DNA from: Rudaea sp.
GTDB lineage: Bacteria; Pseudomonadota; Gammaproteobacteria; Xanthomonadales; Rhodanobacteraceae
Direction of reading: 5' to 3'
NCBI GenBank assembly: GCA_031291055.1
Contig: JARLJU010000236.1
Location: 124,001 to 188,000, forward strand
DNA: 64,000 nt
The position numbers and the translations under genes were made by a program. The notes below the pieces were generated by a model that was not told the DNA's origin, searched no databases, and worked only from the letters and a program-made list of their open reading frames with translations. Numbering within the stretch: position 1 is the first letter of the stretch; each line of letters starts with the position of its first letter. Positions 53,452 to 61,550 of this stretch are shown piece by piece.

Positions 53452-56400
53452 TCATTCCCTGAAACCCGGATCGTTGATGAAGCCGAGGATGTCAACCCCT
53501 GCCAATCTTGCACGCAGAGGTTTCAGCGCAGCGGGTGATTTGAAGAAATACTTGAAACCACTGTTCTTGTCTCTCGTACGCGCATCAACATTGGCTTCGT
53601 GGAGATCGACTAATGCGATCATGCCTGTGGAAAATTTCGCGACGCGCATGCATCTGACATGCTCGTTCGACTCAATCACCACGACATCATCTTTGTGAAT
53701 CCGCATCACCAATAGCTGTCCGTTTTGCGCATGAGTTTTCGACGGATTAAAAACTTTCCGATTGGCCTCAAACGAGCTAATTACTTCACCGCCCCAACCG
53801 CCGTCTGGGCGCCGGAAGATTTCGTAGCAGTAATTGCCGTCACCTTTGACGTAGCGATAGGGTTCGCCGGAGCGCCGATCATGGATGTGGATGACGGCAA
53901 GCCGCTCTTGTCGCACAACGCGACGGATGCCGGTACGTTCGGAGTACGCCCGCAGGGCAACCTTGATTTCCTTGGCGGACGACAACGGGGCCAGCAGTTG
54001 CGTAATCTCTGTCCGCAAAAAATCGTCGGCGATGCTTTCGGCATCGACGGCCTTGCTTAGGCTTTCCAGCGGCACGCGCCGGCCCACTAACGGATTGCCG
54101 TGCTTGTCTGGTCCATCGCGCCAGCCATAATTGGTGTCATTATGCAGAGCGGCTTGCTTACCGTGATCGGGCCTGTGCGATACCACGATTTGCCCAAGAC
54201 ACTGTTGCAAATCATTGCGAAACGAGGGCCACGGCAGGTCCAAACCTTCCAGCAAGCGTTCCTCGCCCTTGCCTTCCGCCCGCGCGGCGGCCGTTGCGAT
54301 GCGCTGGATCAGACTGCGGCTACACAAGCCGATCACGGCAGCATCGAGCGCGTGGTGGCGGTGATCTTCGCGATTCTTTTGGCCATCGTCTGACAGCAGT
54401 CTGCTCAATCCAAACTTGCCTCGTAGCAATCCAGTCAGCTTGCCACTGGACACCCAGACGCAATTCGGCGGGCAAATGGCACTGAGATATTGCTTGGCGG
54501 CGCGGCCCAGATATGCGGTATCGGTAAGGTGGCGGGCTAGAAAATCCGTATCGCCGAGAAACGTTTCCAGAGCATTTTCCTGAAATAGCTTCCGCTTGTG
54601 CGCCGGCAGGCGCTCGGCGCGTTCAACGATCTCATTCCAACGTGCGGCATGGCCGAATGCCTCGAATGGCGTGCGGTTGCCCTTGTCGCGATTGCCTTGC
54701 CGCGTGCACAGAATCTTGTTACCGATTCCATCATGCAGCGACCGCGAGAACGGCAGGATGTGATCGATCTCAACTTCGTCGCTGAACAGCAAGGTCTTGC
54801 TCAGGCGTTGACCGCTGTACGTGCAGTAACGATCCAGCGCATCGTCTTTCCCCAGTTCTTCCCACAGTTGCAGTTTCAGACGATTGTCGCGCTTGGGTCG
54901 CACGCCGAGGCGTTCAAGCTCGCCGTTATATCGGTCGTTGCGTTCCTGATTCTCACCTTGCTGCTTGGTGATCTCGCGACGCTTCTCGCCGGAGACTCCG
55001 AACCCGCGAGTCAACTCGACAACGATCTGATGGGGATGGCCGTAGCGTTTGATGAGTGCGTTCACCAGTTGGCGCAGCTGATTCAGGCCGATGTGAACGG
55101 TGGGGTTAGGAATCTTTCCGTACTTCTGTTCCGATTCATCCCTTGCCTTGTCGGCCGGCGAAGTATAACCGCGCAACAACTCGCCGTAATACGGCAGTTG
55201 AGGGTGGAATACACCATCGTAGAACTGCGAGTGATGGCTGTAACCCGCGCGGGTGACAGCAACATCGTAAGTGACCACATCACGCTCAAGCTCGGGCACG
55301 ATGCGCGCCAACGCTTTCAAGCTGAGGCTGCCGTAGTCATCGGGCAATCGAAAGCCGGCCAGAGTGCGCGCGACCTCGCGGGTAATCGAGAAAGGCAACT
55401 GCACGAGCGCCTGGATGATGACTGCGGTATCGTGTTGCTTACCGAGTATCTCGCTGGCGATCTTGGTGTCGCCAGGGAGTGCGATTAGTGCGTCGATCAG
55501 CGCGTCGACTTGATCGGCTTGTTCCACGAGCACGGCAAGCGCCTGTTGCAACTCGGGTTTGAGCGCATGCCAATGCACGTCCAGAGCCTGACCCGCACCG
55601 AAACTTGCTGCCACGACATCGCCTTTCAGCCCTCGGCGCTTTTCATCGTTACCGAAGTTGAACGCCTTGGCGTTGTGTAGACCAGCAGATTTCGCCAATT
55701 GAGCAAACGTCACCAAGCCAACTGTTTCAGTCAGTCGCTGCAACATCGCATTGCGCTCGACCAGAGTGAGATGTCGATGACCGATGCTTTCCGTTACACG
55801 CAGGTTGTTGAGTTCCTGCAGGATGCGGAAGCGTTGCTGCAGCGGTGAGCAGAGCCGCGCGCGGAATTCTTCAGGCTCGAACAGGCATCGCCCCGGCTGC
55901 ACAGGCAACAACCGCCGCTGGAACAACAGGGTGTCGCGTAGATAGACGCGCGCTACGTCGGTCAGCACGGCCGGGTGATGGCGCTGCTGTGCGGCCCAGA
56001 GCGCATCGAATTCCTCCGACACCATCCCGCGTTGCAAGTACAGCACGTATTGGCCGTCTGCACTGCGGCGCGCGCGAACAGGAAGTCGCTCAGAATGCTG
56101 ACGTGCCAGATACTCGCCCACCGTGCGACAACCGGCGTCGGCGATACGCGACTTTAGGGCGGCGATGGCGGCATGCACCTTGCCGGTTTCTTTCTCGGAA
56201 TCAGCGTCGCGACCATCCTTGCGGCTACTCTTGAAACCGCGTTTGCGCGCCAAGTGGTAGAGCGCGCGTCCCAACTCGTGTGCAGTCAGTGGCATATCAA
56301 GTCCGCGCGCACGTAGCTCATAGGGATCGATGCCTTGCAAAGCTTTGCGTTCGCCTTCATTCGCGGACATAAGCCCAAAGCGAATCAGTCCTTCTATAAG

Positions 56401-56628
56401 GCGATGGCGACGCTTGAGCACACGATCGCGGCGACGGCGCATCTGGCGCGCTATCCGGCGATCAGCGGCTTTCGAGGCAAGTGTCTTCGGATCCCGCCCA
56501 TCAGAGAATATCCGCGAACCTAGGCGCTGAATGGCGCAAGGCTCGTCGGCATCGTCGAGTCGATAGACGCACCAGCCGAGCGAATTGGCTCCCACGTCGA
56601 GCGCGAGCCGATATTTCAACCGTGCCAT
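53452..56628 (-). CDS. cas9: Type II-C CRISPR effector nuclease Cas9
   Basis: 1058 aa, close to Neisseria Cas9 in size. RuvC-I has D11 in LDVGANSLGW; the arginine-rich bridge helix follows (DRRIARQMRRRRDRVLKRRHRL). RuvC-II has E538 in IVVELTRGFG. HNH has D622-H623 in VEIDHILPFSRS with an asparagine-rich tail (NRDKGNRTPFEAF). RuvC-III has HHALDA with D762. All catalytic residues are present, so it should cut both strands of a target matched by crRNA:tracrRNA. The C-terminal 250 residues are the PAM-interacting part; the PAM cannot be read from sequence. ATG preceded by AAGGGGAAAG; it is divergent from the tracrRNA gene. Confidence 0.97.
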   Translation of the reverse strand: MARLKYRLALDVGANSLGWCVYRLDDADEPCAIQRLGSRIFSDGRDPKTLASKAADRRIARQMRRRRDRVLKRRHRLIEGLIRFGLMSANEGERKALQGIDPYELRARGLDMPLTAHELGRALYHLARKRGFKSSRKDGRDADSEKETGKVHAAIAALKSRIADAGCRTVGEYLARQHSERLPVRARRSADGQYVLYLQRGMVSEEFDALWAAQQRHHPAVLTDVARVYLRDTLLFQRRLLPVQPGRCLFEPEEFRARLCSPLQQRFRILQELNNLRVTESIGHRHLTLVERNAMLQRLTETVGLVTFAQLAKSAGLHNAKAFNFGNDEKRRGLKGDVVAASFGAGQALDVHWHALKPELQQALAVLVEQADQVDALIDALIALPGDTKIASEILGKQHDTAVIIQALVQLPFSITREVARTLAGFRLPDDYGSLSLKALARIVPELERDVVTYDVAVTRAGYSHHSQFYDGVFHPQLPYYGELLRGYTSPADKARDESEQKYGKIPNPTVHIGLNQLRQLVNALIKRYGHPHQIVVELTRGFGVSGEKRREITKQQGENQERNDRYNGELERLGVRPKRDNRLKLQLWEELGKDDALDRYCTYSGQRLSKTLLFSDEVEIDHILPFSRSLHDGIGNKILCTRQGNRDKGNRTPFEAFGHAARWNEIVERAERLPAHKRKLFQENALETFLGDTDFLARHLTDTAYLGRAAKQYLSAICPPNCVWVSSGKLTGLLRGKFGLSRLLSDDGQKNREDHRHHALDAAVIGLCSRSLIQRIATAAARAEGKGEERLLEGLDLPWPSFRNDLQQCLGQIVVSHRPDHGKQAALHNDTNYGWRDGPDKHGNPLVGRRVPLESLSKAVDAESIADDFLRTEITQLLAPLSSAKEIKVALRAYSERTGIRRVVRQERLAVIHIHDRRSGEPYRYVKGDGNYCYEIFRRPDGGWGGEVISSFEANRKVFNPSKTHAQNGQLLVMRIHKDDVVVIESNEHVRCMRVAKFSTGMIALVDLHEANVDARTRDKNSGFKYFFKSPAALKPLRARLAGVDILGFINDPGFRE

Positions 56629-56638
56629 ATCTTTCCCC

Positions 56639-56667
56639 TTGACGTTTGAGATTTCCGGCCGTAGCCT
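56639..56667 (+). promoter_or_regulatory. Putative tracrRNA promoter
   Basis: TTGACG (56639-56644), a 17-bp spacer and TAGCCT (56662-56667) resemble a sigma-70 promoter, with predicted start near 56675, directly before the anti-repeat. The -35 box lies only 11 bp from the cas9 start codon, within its leader. The -10 box is weak (3 of 6). Confidence 0.55.
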
Positions 56668-56674
56668 AACCTCT

Positions 56675-56767
56675 ACTAGCAGATCAGGAAATGCGCTCTT
56701 TCCGTTAACAAGCAGAAAGATGCACCAAATCAGACAAGGCCGGGCAACCGGCCTTTGTCGTATTTAT
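56675..56767 (+). ncRNA. tracrRNA of the type II-C system
   Basis: The anti-repeat is CAGATCAGGAAATGCGCTC (56680-56698), an exact complement of repeat positions 11-29. It continues with partial pairing (TTTCCGTTAAC, to 56709) to the repeat's 5' end, with a 3-nt and a 2-nt mismatch that would form internal loops. A 23-nt linker (with AAGCAGAAAGATGCACC) leads to a strong hairpin, GACAAGGCCGG/CCGGCCTTTGTC (56733-56759), followed by GTATTTAT as a weak terminator. Length and the 5' and 3' ends are estimates. It is required for crRNA maturation by RNase III and for Cas9 loading. Confidence 0.88.
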
Positions 56768-56945
56768 AGTACCCCTCACACTCTCAGCATCTGAGATGCC
56801 GCTTACGCGCCTTCATCGAAATGATCGGGGCAATGGTCTGCGAGGGAAAGGCGCGGCTCAACAGCACCGCTCCGGCAGCGGCTTAACTCCAATTTTGCGC
56901 TGCACACTGCCGCGGTTTCTGTCATGACGCTCTCGCGCGTCATTG

Positions 56946-57674
56946 TCACAGGCTTGCGGGCCGATTCATCTTGATGCCACGATTGTTTTGCTTCGTCGCA
57001 TGGCCTGCGACGATGCGATGAAACGCTTGCAAAGCCACGCAGGCCGACACGATGATTGCCGTACGATCTTGCAATTCGCGACCGCGTTGACTTTGTCCGT
57101 GTGAGGTTTCAAACATGCTCGGCTGGGAAGTATATGTGTGTCGGCAACGCTCAAACGTGCGCTGTCGCATGCTGCTTGGTTTGATCGGTGCGCCAAACAG
57201 ATTACTGACGTTGTCACCAAGCTTGCGTCGAATTGCCCAGCGTTGAGACATGACTTGGTTCTCGCCGCTAACACGCTGACTGGCATAAGTCGGTAATGGA
57301 TAAATTGATGTGCGATGGCAAAATTTCTCTATGCTTGGAAACTTGTAGAGTTTGCGAGCGCGCCGGCCATTATAAGGACAGTGCATGTACCAGTATCGAC
57401 CTCCAAAATTCAGGGGCCGACTTGAGAGCTCGATCGTGTACTTCACGTCACACGGCTCGCCGCTCTGCGTCAATTGATAGTTCAAATGCAGCTCGCCACT
57501 TTCCTTCCCCAACGACGCGAAGTAACGAATAGCGCCAACATTTTGGCCATTGCGCTCCCATTCCCAACCGCCTGGGGCTGCACTCCCTGCTTTTAGGCCG
57601 CCATGGGCGAACAGAGCAGAGAGGTTCAGACATAAAGCTGATTCTATATGTGGACGCTTACCCTGGCGGCTCAT
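56946..57674 (-). CDS. Island-encoded protein of unknown function, zinc-ribbon-like relative
   Basis: 242 aa. The middle (GRYWYMHCPYNGRRARKLYKFPSIEKFCHR ... LPTYASQRVSG, written here in parts) resembles a widespread family on integrative elements that carry a 'W-x-x-CP-x-x-GRR-x-x-KLY ... YxSQ' motif. Family members often have a zinc-ribbon pair; here one Cys (CPYNG) and a later Cys remain. The C-terminal 80 residues are basic and low in structure. Function unknown. Codon use is less GC-rich than in the flanking core genes, consistent with transfer. The roughly 175 bp before it, after the tracrRNA, show no clear gene. Confidence 0.62.
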   Translation of the reverse strand: MSRQGKRPHIESALCLNLSALFAHGGLKAGSAAPGGWEWERNGQNVGAIRYFASLGKESGELHLNYQLTQSGEPCDVKYTIELSSRPLNFGGRYWYMHCPYNGRRARKLYKFPSIEKFCHRTSIYPLPTYASQRVSGENQVMSQRWAIRRKLGDNVSNLFGAPIKPSSMRQRTFERCRHTYTSQPSMFETSHGQSQRGRELQDRTAIIVSACVALQAFHRIVAGHATKQNNRGIKMNRPASL

Positions 57675-57828
57675 CGTCTTATTCCTCGATTGCCGTCAAG
57701 AAAATGCGCAATGCAATGCGCCGTTTCGGGTCGCATTGAGTACCCTTGTTCAGGCCATACAATTGCGCGCTGCGCTTGGTAATATATAAAGCAACACGCC
57801 GGCCGTGTCGGGCGATGCCAGAACATCG

Positions 57829-58350
57829 TCATGGCTGACACGCTTGCCGTGTGAGTTCCGATGCGATTGGATCGTCACTAACACGGGTACCGTGTCGGGT
57901 TGACACGCCGGCCGTGCTGGACAGCTGAATTTTTTTTACAGGTTTCGGCATCGGCGGTCGCGGGGTTCTCCAAGATCCCGAAGCAACCCTAGTCGACGAA
58001 ACGTCCAGCTTGCCTTTGCATTCGTCGATTGGACGCCAAGCAACTGCGTAGAGACTGCATCGATTCAAACCACCTTGCCGCGTCTTTTCGATCATTCCGA
58101 AGTGCAACAGCTCCGCGAGCGCACGTCCGAGCGTGTCACGGGACTTCCATCCTCGCGCATGCATGGTCTTCCAGGCTGCGCAGAAATCGCCATTGTTCAT
58201 GCCGTTATATTGGCGACCTAGATCGTTTAGTAGTTTGACGGCCTGCGCCGATAGTGCCCAATAATTTGGCGCGTCCATTATTTCGTGGGGCAACGCAAAG
58301 AAAGTTCCGCTTTCCAGTCGGCCTTTCGCTTTACGCAGTGTGCGACTCAC
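57829..58350 (-). CDS. Winged-helix-like island protein of unknown function
   Basis: 173 aa starting with GTG at 58350, overlapping the previous stop (GTGA). The pattern GTFFALPHEIMDAPNYWALS then AQAVKLLNDLGRQYNGMNNGD and SRDTLGRALAELLHFGMIEKTRQGG is a replication-initiator-type winged helix found on many small integrative elements. The tail is rich in Ser, Thr and Pro. Role in element replication or control is inferred from context. Confidence 0.65.
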   Translation of the reverse strand: MSRTLRKAKGRLESGTFFALPHEIMDAPNYWALSAQAVKLLNDLGRQYNGMNNGDFCAAWKTMHARGWKSRDTLGRALAELLHFGMIEKTRQGGLNRCSLYAVAWRPIDECKGKLDVSSTRVASGSWRTPRPPMPKPVKKIQLSSTAGVSTRHGTRVSDDPIASELTRQACQP

Positions 58351-58649
58351 GGTGAAATCCTCGTCGGCTTACGGGGCCTTCCCGCGCCTCCCTTCCGGGA
58401 GGGTATGTGCCAGACCCCAAGTTGCTCACGCCCGATCCGCGATCGGCAGGCAGGATTCAACGCACTCAGGACCTGGTAGCCCACGGCGTCATGTTGCCAG
58501 CCGCGCGCGCGCATTTCCGGGATGATCAGGCTTCGGCCGTTGATGCAATGTTTGCCAATCCGGTGCCGGTCGAAGGCTCGTGCATGGATGAAATGCTCGC
58601 CACATGCTTTGTATTGGCAGCGGTTGCCGGTCAACTTGTGCGTTGTCAT
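58347..58649 (-). CDS. Small zinc-finger-like island protein
   Basis: 100 aa from the ATG at 58649, which overlaps the AlpA stop (ATGA); the longer frame upstream is out of family. NRCQYKACGEHFIHARAFDRHRIGKHC has two Cys and two or three His spaced like a C2H2 finger, followed by MRARGWQHDAVGYQV. Related small finger proteins are common beside AlpA-like genes on proteobacterial islands. It may bind DNA; no function is established. Confidence 0.65.
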   Translation of the reverse strand: MTTHKLTGNRCQYKACGEHFIHARAFDRHRIGKHCINGRSLIIPEMRARGWQHDAVGYQVLSALNPACRSRIGREQLGVWHIPSRKGGAGRPRKPTRISP

Positions 58650-58879
58650 GCAGCCGCCTTTGCATCGCGCTCGGCGATGCGTTCGGCAATCCACCGCGAA
58701 ACTTCGACCGAATTCCAGACAGTTAGCCGCTCGCCTAATTTAATCGGTTTGGGGAACCTGCCCTGCGCGCATCTGCGGTAAATCTCAGACCGTGAAAGTC
58801 CCGTACGGGCTTTGACGACCGGCAGACGTTGCAGGCTAACAGCATCGCTTATCGGGAGCGTGTCCTTCTGCGTGTCCAT
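58646..58879 (-). CDS. AlpA-family regulator / excisionase-like protein
   Basis: 77 aa. VKARTGLSRSEIYRRCAQGRFPKPIKLGE is the MerR-like helix-turn-helix of AlpA/excisionase proteins, and the tail ends SRWIAERIAERDAKAAA. AlpA-like proteins activate integrase expression and help excision of P4-type elements. It is the first of three overlapping genes (58879 to 57829), so these form an operon. Confidence 0.82.
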   Translation of the reverse strand: MDTQKDTLPISDAVSLQRLPVVKARTGLSRSEIYRRCAQGRFPKPIKLGERLTVWNSVEVSRWIAERIAERDAKAAA

Positions 58880-58978
58880 CGCGTTCTCCTAAGTCAAGGG
58901 AAATCCTTGGGCCGAATTGGACTTTCCCCCTCCAAGAGTGCGTTGAACATCCTGCGTACATAGCAAATCCCCCGCTCT

Positions 58979-59941
58979 TCATAGTACGGTGGGGGGCGGC
59001 TTCCTCCATTGAAGAATCCATTTTTCGGCGGTACCGTAGGTAACGTGAAATATCGCCGAAATCTTAGTGGACGCATCATCGATGCTTCTGAACTTGTTGG
59101 ATTGCCAGTAGGCCTTGGCGTTCGCCTTTCGGTCTCTGTTGAAACGGTGCCGCTTATCTAGCTTTGCGCGGGACTGTTGGGAGCGCATTGTTTCGCCTGC
59201 TGACACAAAGTCGTCCCAATCGTCTACCGTCGTCTTCACCTCAGCCATACCAAGCAGCCAACCAGCAGCGGCAATATCTCCAACTGACTCAACAGACCAA
59301 ACCCTATCTCGCTCGCAGCGTTCAATTGCTCGCTGCACCAAAACGATCCCAAAAGCGGCCCCCAATTCGGCACGCCTGATGAATTGCAATTTGACAGGAA
59401 TGTGCTCACCAATAAACCCGTCATATGCTGTTTTGCTATTCTGCGACTTGTTATCCAAGACGCCCCACCAAAGAATTTGCGCCTCGCCACTGTATTCCAA
59501 GTACCTTTCCGGCGAATCGATCTTGTGTGTTTTGTTTCGCCGATCAGCAACGGTGATGGTTCCAAGTAAATAGGGCTTATTGATCTGGACAAATTCCGCA
59601 ATAAGCTTGCACGCGACATCGCCGAGCAACGCAACCTCATATTCGGGTCGCGAATTTCGCTCGCCAGTAGGGTTGCCGCCGGAATCCACTTCGTCAACAA
59701 AGCATAGGCCGGCCAAACTCCTGACCAGGTTCTTCAGAGGGGTAAGCGGAGTACGCCACCCATCGGGTTGTGCAAGATGTATTGCCGATATCAAGTCTTC
59801 AATGGGCGAGGCCGTGATTGCGTCCCTGACATCTTCGGCGAACTTCGCAAAGCGCCGACGTTCCGCTTTGCTCGCCTTATTCGCCCAGGTCACCATGTCG
59901 GGCGGAAGCTCATCGATAGGTTTCAATTTTCTAGTGGCCAT
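58979..59941 (-). CDS. Island protein of unknown function with possible C-terminal HTH
   Basis: 320 aa, no recognisable family. The N-terminus is charged and helical (WANKASKAERRRFAKFAEDV). The centre has mixed alpha/beta character (GTITVADRRNKTHKIDSP). The C-terminal SIDDASTKISAIFHVTYGTAEKWILQW could be a helix-turn-helix. It lies between the integrase and AlpA genes, so a role in element maintenance is possible. Its AT content is higher than in the core genes. Confidence 0.6.
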   Translation of the reverse strand: MATRKLKPIDELPPDMVTWANKASKAERRRFAKFAEDVRDAITASPIEDLISAIHLAQPDGWRTPLTPLKNLVRSLAGLCFVDEVDSGGNPTGERNSRPEYEVALLGDVACKLIAEFVQINKPYLLGTITVADRRNKTHKIDSPERYLEYSGEAQILWWGVLDNKSQNSKTAYDGFIGEHIPVKLQFIRRAELGAAFGIVLVQRAIERCERDRVWSVESVGDIAAAGWLLGMAEVKTTVDDWDDFVSAGETMRSQQSRAKLDKRHRFNRDRKANAKAYWQSNKFRSIDDASTKISAIFHVTYGTAEKWILQWRKPPPTVL

Positions 59942-60032
59942 AGCTCACCGTTATGCGCCCTTCGGACATAGCACGGCAACGCGGCGAAAGTGTCTGCACT
60001 TTCGGTAGCTAGCGTAGCCTTGGTGAAATCGA

Positions 60033-61244
60033 TTACCTACCGCGCCCACGGAACGCCACGACGTTCCCGCCTGAGCGCAGTTCATCGAGGTAGTCGGCCC
60101 AGTCTTGCATCATTTTGCGACGCTTAGGCAAGTGTTCAGCGTAGTTATACGCAGCTTTGACCTTGTTGCGCTCGGCATGCGCTAACTGGCGCTCGATTAC
60201 ATCCGACGGCCAGCCTTGCTCGTGTAGTAACGTGGATGCCATGCTGCGGAATCCGTGGCCTGTCATTTCGTCGCCGGTATATCCCAAGCGGCGCAGCGCA
60301 GCTGTAACCGTGTTTTCAGACATTGGCCGTTGCGTGCTGCGATTTGATGGGAATACAAAGCGACCTGATCCGCTCAACGGGTAAAGTTCGCGCAGGATCG
60401 CTACGGCTTGCGCGGACAACGGGACTAGATGTGGTTCGCGCATCTTCATGCGCTCAGCAGGGATGCGCCACTCGCCCTTGTTCAGGTCAATCTCCGCCCA
60501 CTCGGCTTGGCGCAACTCGCCCGGTCGCACGAATACCAGCGGCGCAATTTTGAGCGCCGAAGCAACGACAAGGCTCCCGGCAAATCCGTGGATCGCACGG
60601 AGCAGTTCGCCGACTTTGGCCGGTTCGGTGATGCTTGCATGGTGCCGGGTCTTCGTGGTTTGCAGCGCGCCGCGGAGGTCGCCCGTTGGGTCACGAGTTG
60701 CCCTGCCGGTGGCAACGGCATAACGAATCACCTGCCCGATCACCTGCTTGAGTCGCTGTGCTGTTTCCAGTTTGCCGAGCGCTTCGACGCGTCGCAGGAT
60801 GGCCAATGTCTCCGAGGCCGAGATCTCACTCACTGGCCGCACGGCTAGCCAAGGAAACGCCATCGTCTCCAAGAGCCAGCGCACCTTGTCGCGCGTCGCA
60901 TCCGCAAGGTGCCCGCGACCGTCAACCCATTCCCTGGCCACGGCTTCAAACGTCGCTGCCGACATAAGGCACTGATTCAACTTGTCGGTCTTCCGTTTGG
61001 CGCTTGGATCAACGTGTGCGGCTACCTGTTTCCGCAGATCGTCGCGGCGCTCGCGAGCGGCGGCCAACGAGACATCGGGGTACACACCCAGGCTAAGCAT
61101 CTTGCCCTTGCCCGCGAATCGATAGCGGTAACGCCAATAGCGCCCTCCGCTCGGGTGTACCTCAACGCAAAGACCCTTGCTATCGGCCAAACGATACGGC
61201 TTGGCCTGGGGTTTTGCGCTTCGCAGCTTGGTATCGGTCAGCAT
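60033..61244 (-). CDS. int: P4-type tyrosine-recombinase integrase
   Basis: 403 aa. An N-terminal arm-binding domain of the DUF4102 type (SAKPQAKPYRLADSKGLCVEV, LSLGVYPDVSLAAARERRDD) is followed by a core-binding domain and the catalytic domain. The catalytic residues are visible: Arg in FVRPGELR, His-x-x-Arg in GHGFRSM, His in QLAHAE and the nucleophile Tyr in AYNYAEHLP. It catalyses site-specific integration and excision, here at the 3' end of tRNA-Thr, 176 bp upstream of its start. It is intact, so the element may still be excisable. Confidence 0.94.
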   Translation of the reverse strand: MLTDTKLRSAKPQAKPYRLADSKGLCVEVHPSGGRYWRYRYRFAGKGKMLSLGVYPDVSLAAARERRDDLRKQVAAHVDPSAKRKTDKLNQCLMSAATFEAVAREWVDGRGHLADATRDKVRWLLETMAFPWLAVRPVSEISASETLAILRRVEALGKLETAQRLKQVIGQVIRYAVATGRATRDPTGDLRGALQTTKTRHHASITEPAKVGELLRAIHGFAGSLVVASALKIAPLVFVRPGELRQAEWAEIDLNKGEWRIPAERMKMREPHLVPLSAQAVAILRELYPLSGSGRFVFPSNRSTQRPMSENTVTAALRRLGYTGDEMTGHGFRSMASTLLHEQGWPSDVIERQLAHAERNKVKAAYNYAEHLPKRRKMMQDWADYLDELRSGGNVVAFRGRGR

Positions 61245-61349
61245 GAGAGTAAGTCACTTCCACCCGAAATGGCACTTTTGGAAAGAGTTACTCAAAGTTA
61301 CTCCCATTGAAGTTGGGCTGCAACGGGATGGCCTGGAACGGCTAGGCAC

Positions 61350-61375
61350 AAAAAAACCCGCTGTTATGCGGGTTT
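61350..61375 (-). terminator. Intrinsic terminator between tRNA-Thr and int
   Basis: On the minus strand AAACCCGC-ATAACA-GCGGGTTT is followed by TTTTGTG, a canonical stem with T-tract. It lies on the island side of the tRNA-Thr CCA end and would stop tRNA transcripts before the integrase gene. Confidence 0.75.
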
Positions 61376-61419
61376 CAGTGGTGTTTTTGGACTTGCTGGG
61401 ATAGCCTGAAACTAACTAT

Positions 61420-61442
61420 TGGTGCCGGAGAAGGGAATCGAA
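61420..61442 (+). other. Putative attachment site at tRNA-Thr 3' end (attR)
   Basis: The last 23 bp of tRNA-Thr (CCA end to T loop) recur at 47208 in the same orientation with a 1-bp deletion. Motifs inside the island near this copy (GAGTTACTC at 61285, AAGTTACTC at 61295, GAGTAAGT at 61247) echo those near the other end and may be integrase arm sites. Confidence 0.68.
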
Positions 61443-61495
61443 CCCCCGACCCACGCATTACGAATGCGTTGCTCTACCAGCTGAGCTACCCCGGC
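61420..61495 (-). tRNA. tRNA-Thr (anticodon CGT)
   Basis: On the minus strand: acceptor GCCGGGG pairing CTCCGGC (one G-U), D arm GCTC/GAGC, anticodon stem ACGCA/TGCGT around TTCGTAA (anticodon CGT), T arm GGGGG-TTCGATT-CCCTT, encoded CCA. Its 3' end is the probable integration site of the island. Confidence 0.96.
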
Positions 61496-61550
61496 GCCGG
61501 GCGCGCAGTGTAGCGTCCGAGGGATCGGCCGGCAACTGCCAGCCGTGCGC

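Larger units (their letters stand above)
47208..61442. mobile_element. Integrative genomic island in tRNA-Thr carrying type II-C CRISPR-Cas
   Basis: The roughly 14.2-kb segment is bounded by direct repeats of the tRNA-Thr 3' end (47208-47229 and 61420-61442). A tyrosine integrase starts 176 bp inside the tRNA end and reads away from it, as in many tRNA-targeted elements. AlpA-like and other genes typical of small islands follow the integrase. The CRISPR-Cas locus and a secreted repeat protein gene lie in the middle and far part. The far end holds truncated genes, so the segment may be a composite of several insertions. I saw no conjugation or phage structural genes apart from an orphan S74 chaperone domain. 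Confidence 0.72.

Noticed and set aside
53451..53513. Longer cas1 start inside cas9
   Set aside because: Cas1 proteins begin near MIGRIVEI; the extension reads cas9's last codons in another frame.
52160..56628. Subtype II-A or II-B assignment
   Set aside because: No csn2 or cas4 gene lies near cas1-cas2 and Cas9 is of the short II-C size class.
56770..56945. Short open frames between tracrRNA and the next island gene
   Set aside because: Two overlapping frames compete, neither with a ribosome-binding site or recognisable motif.
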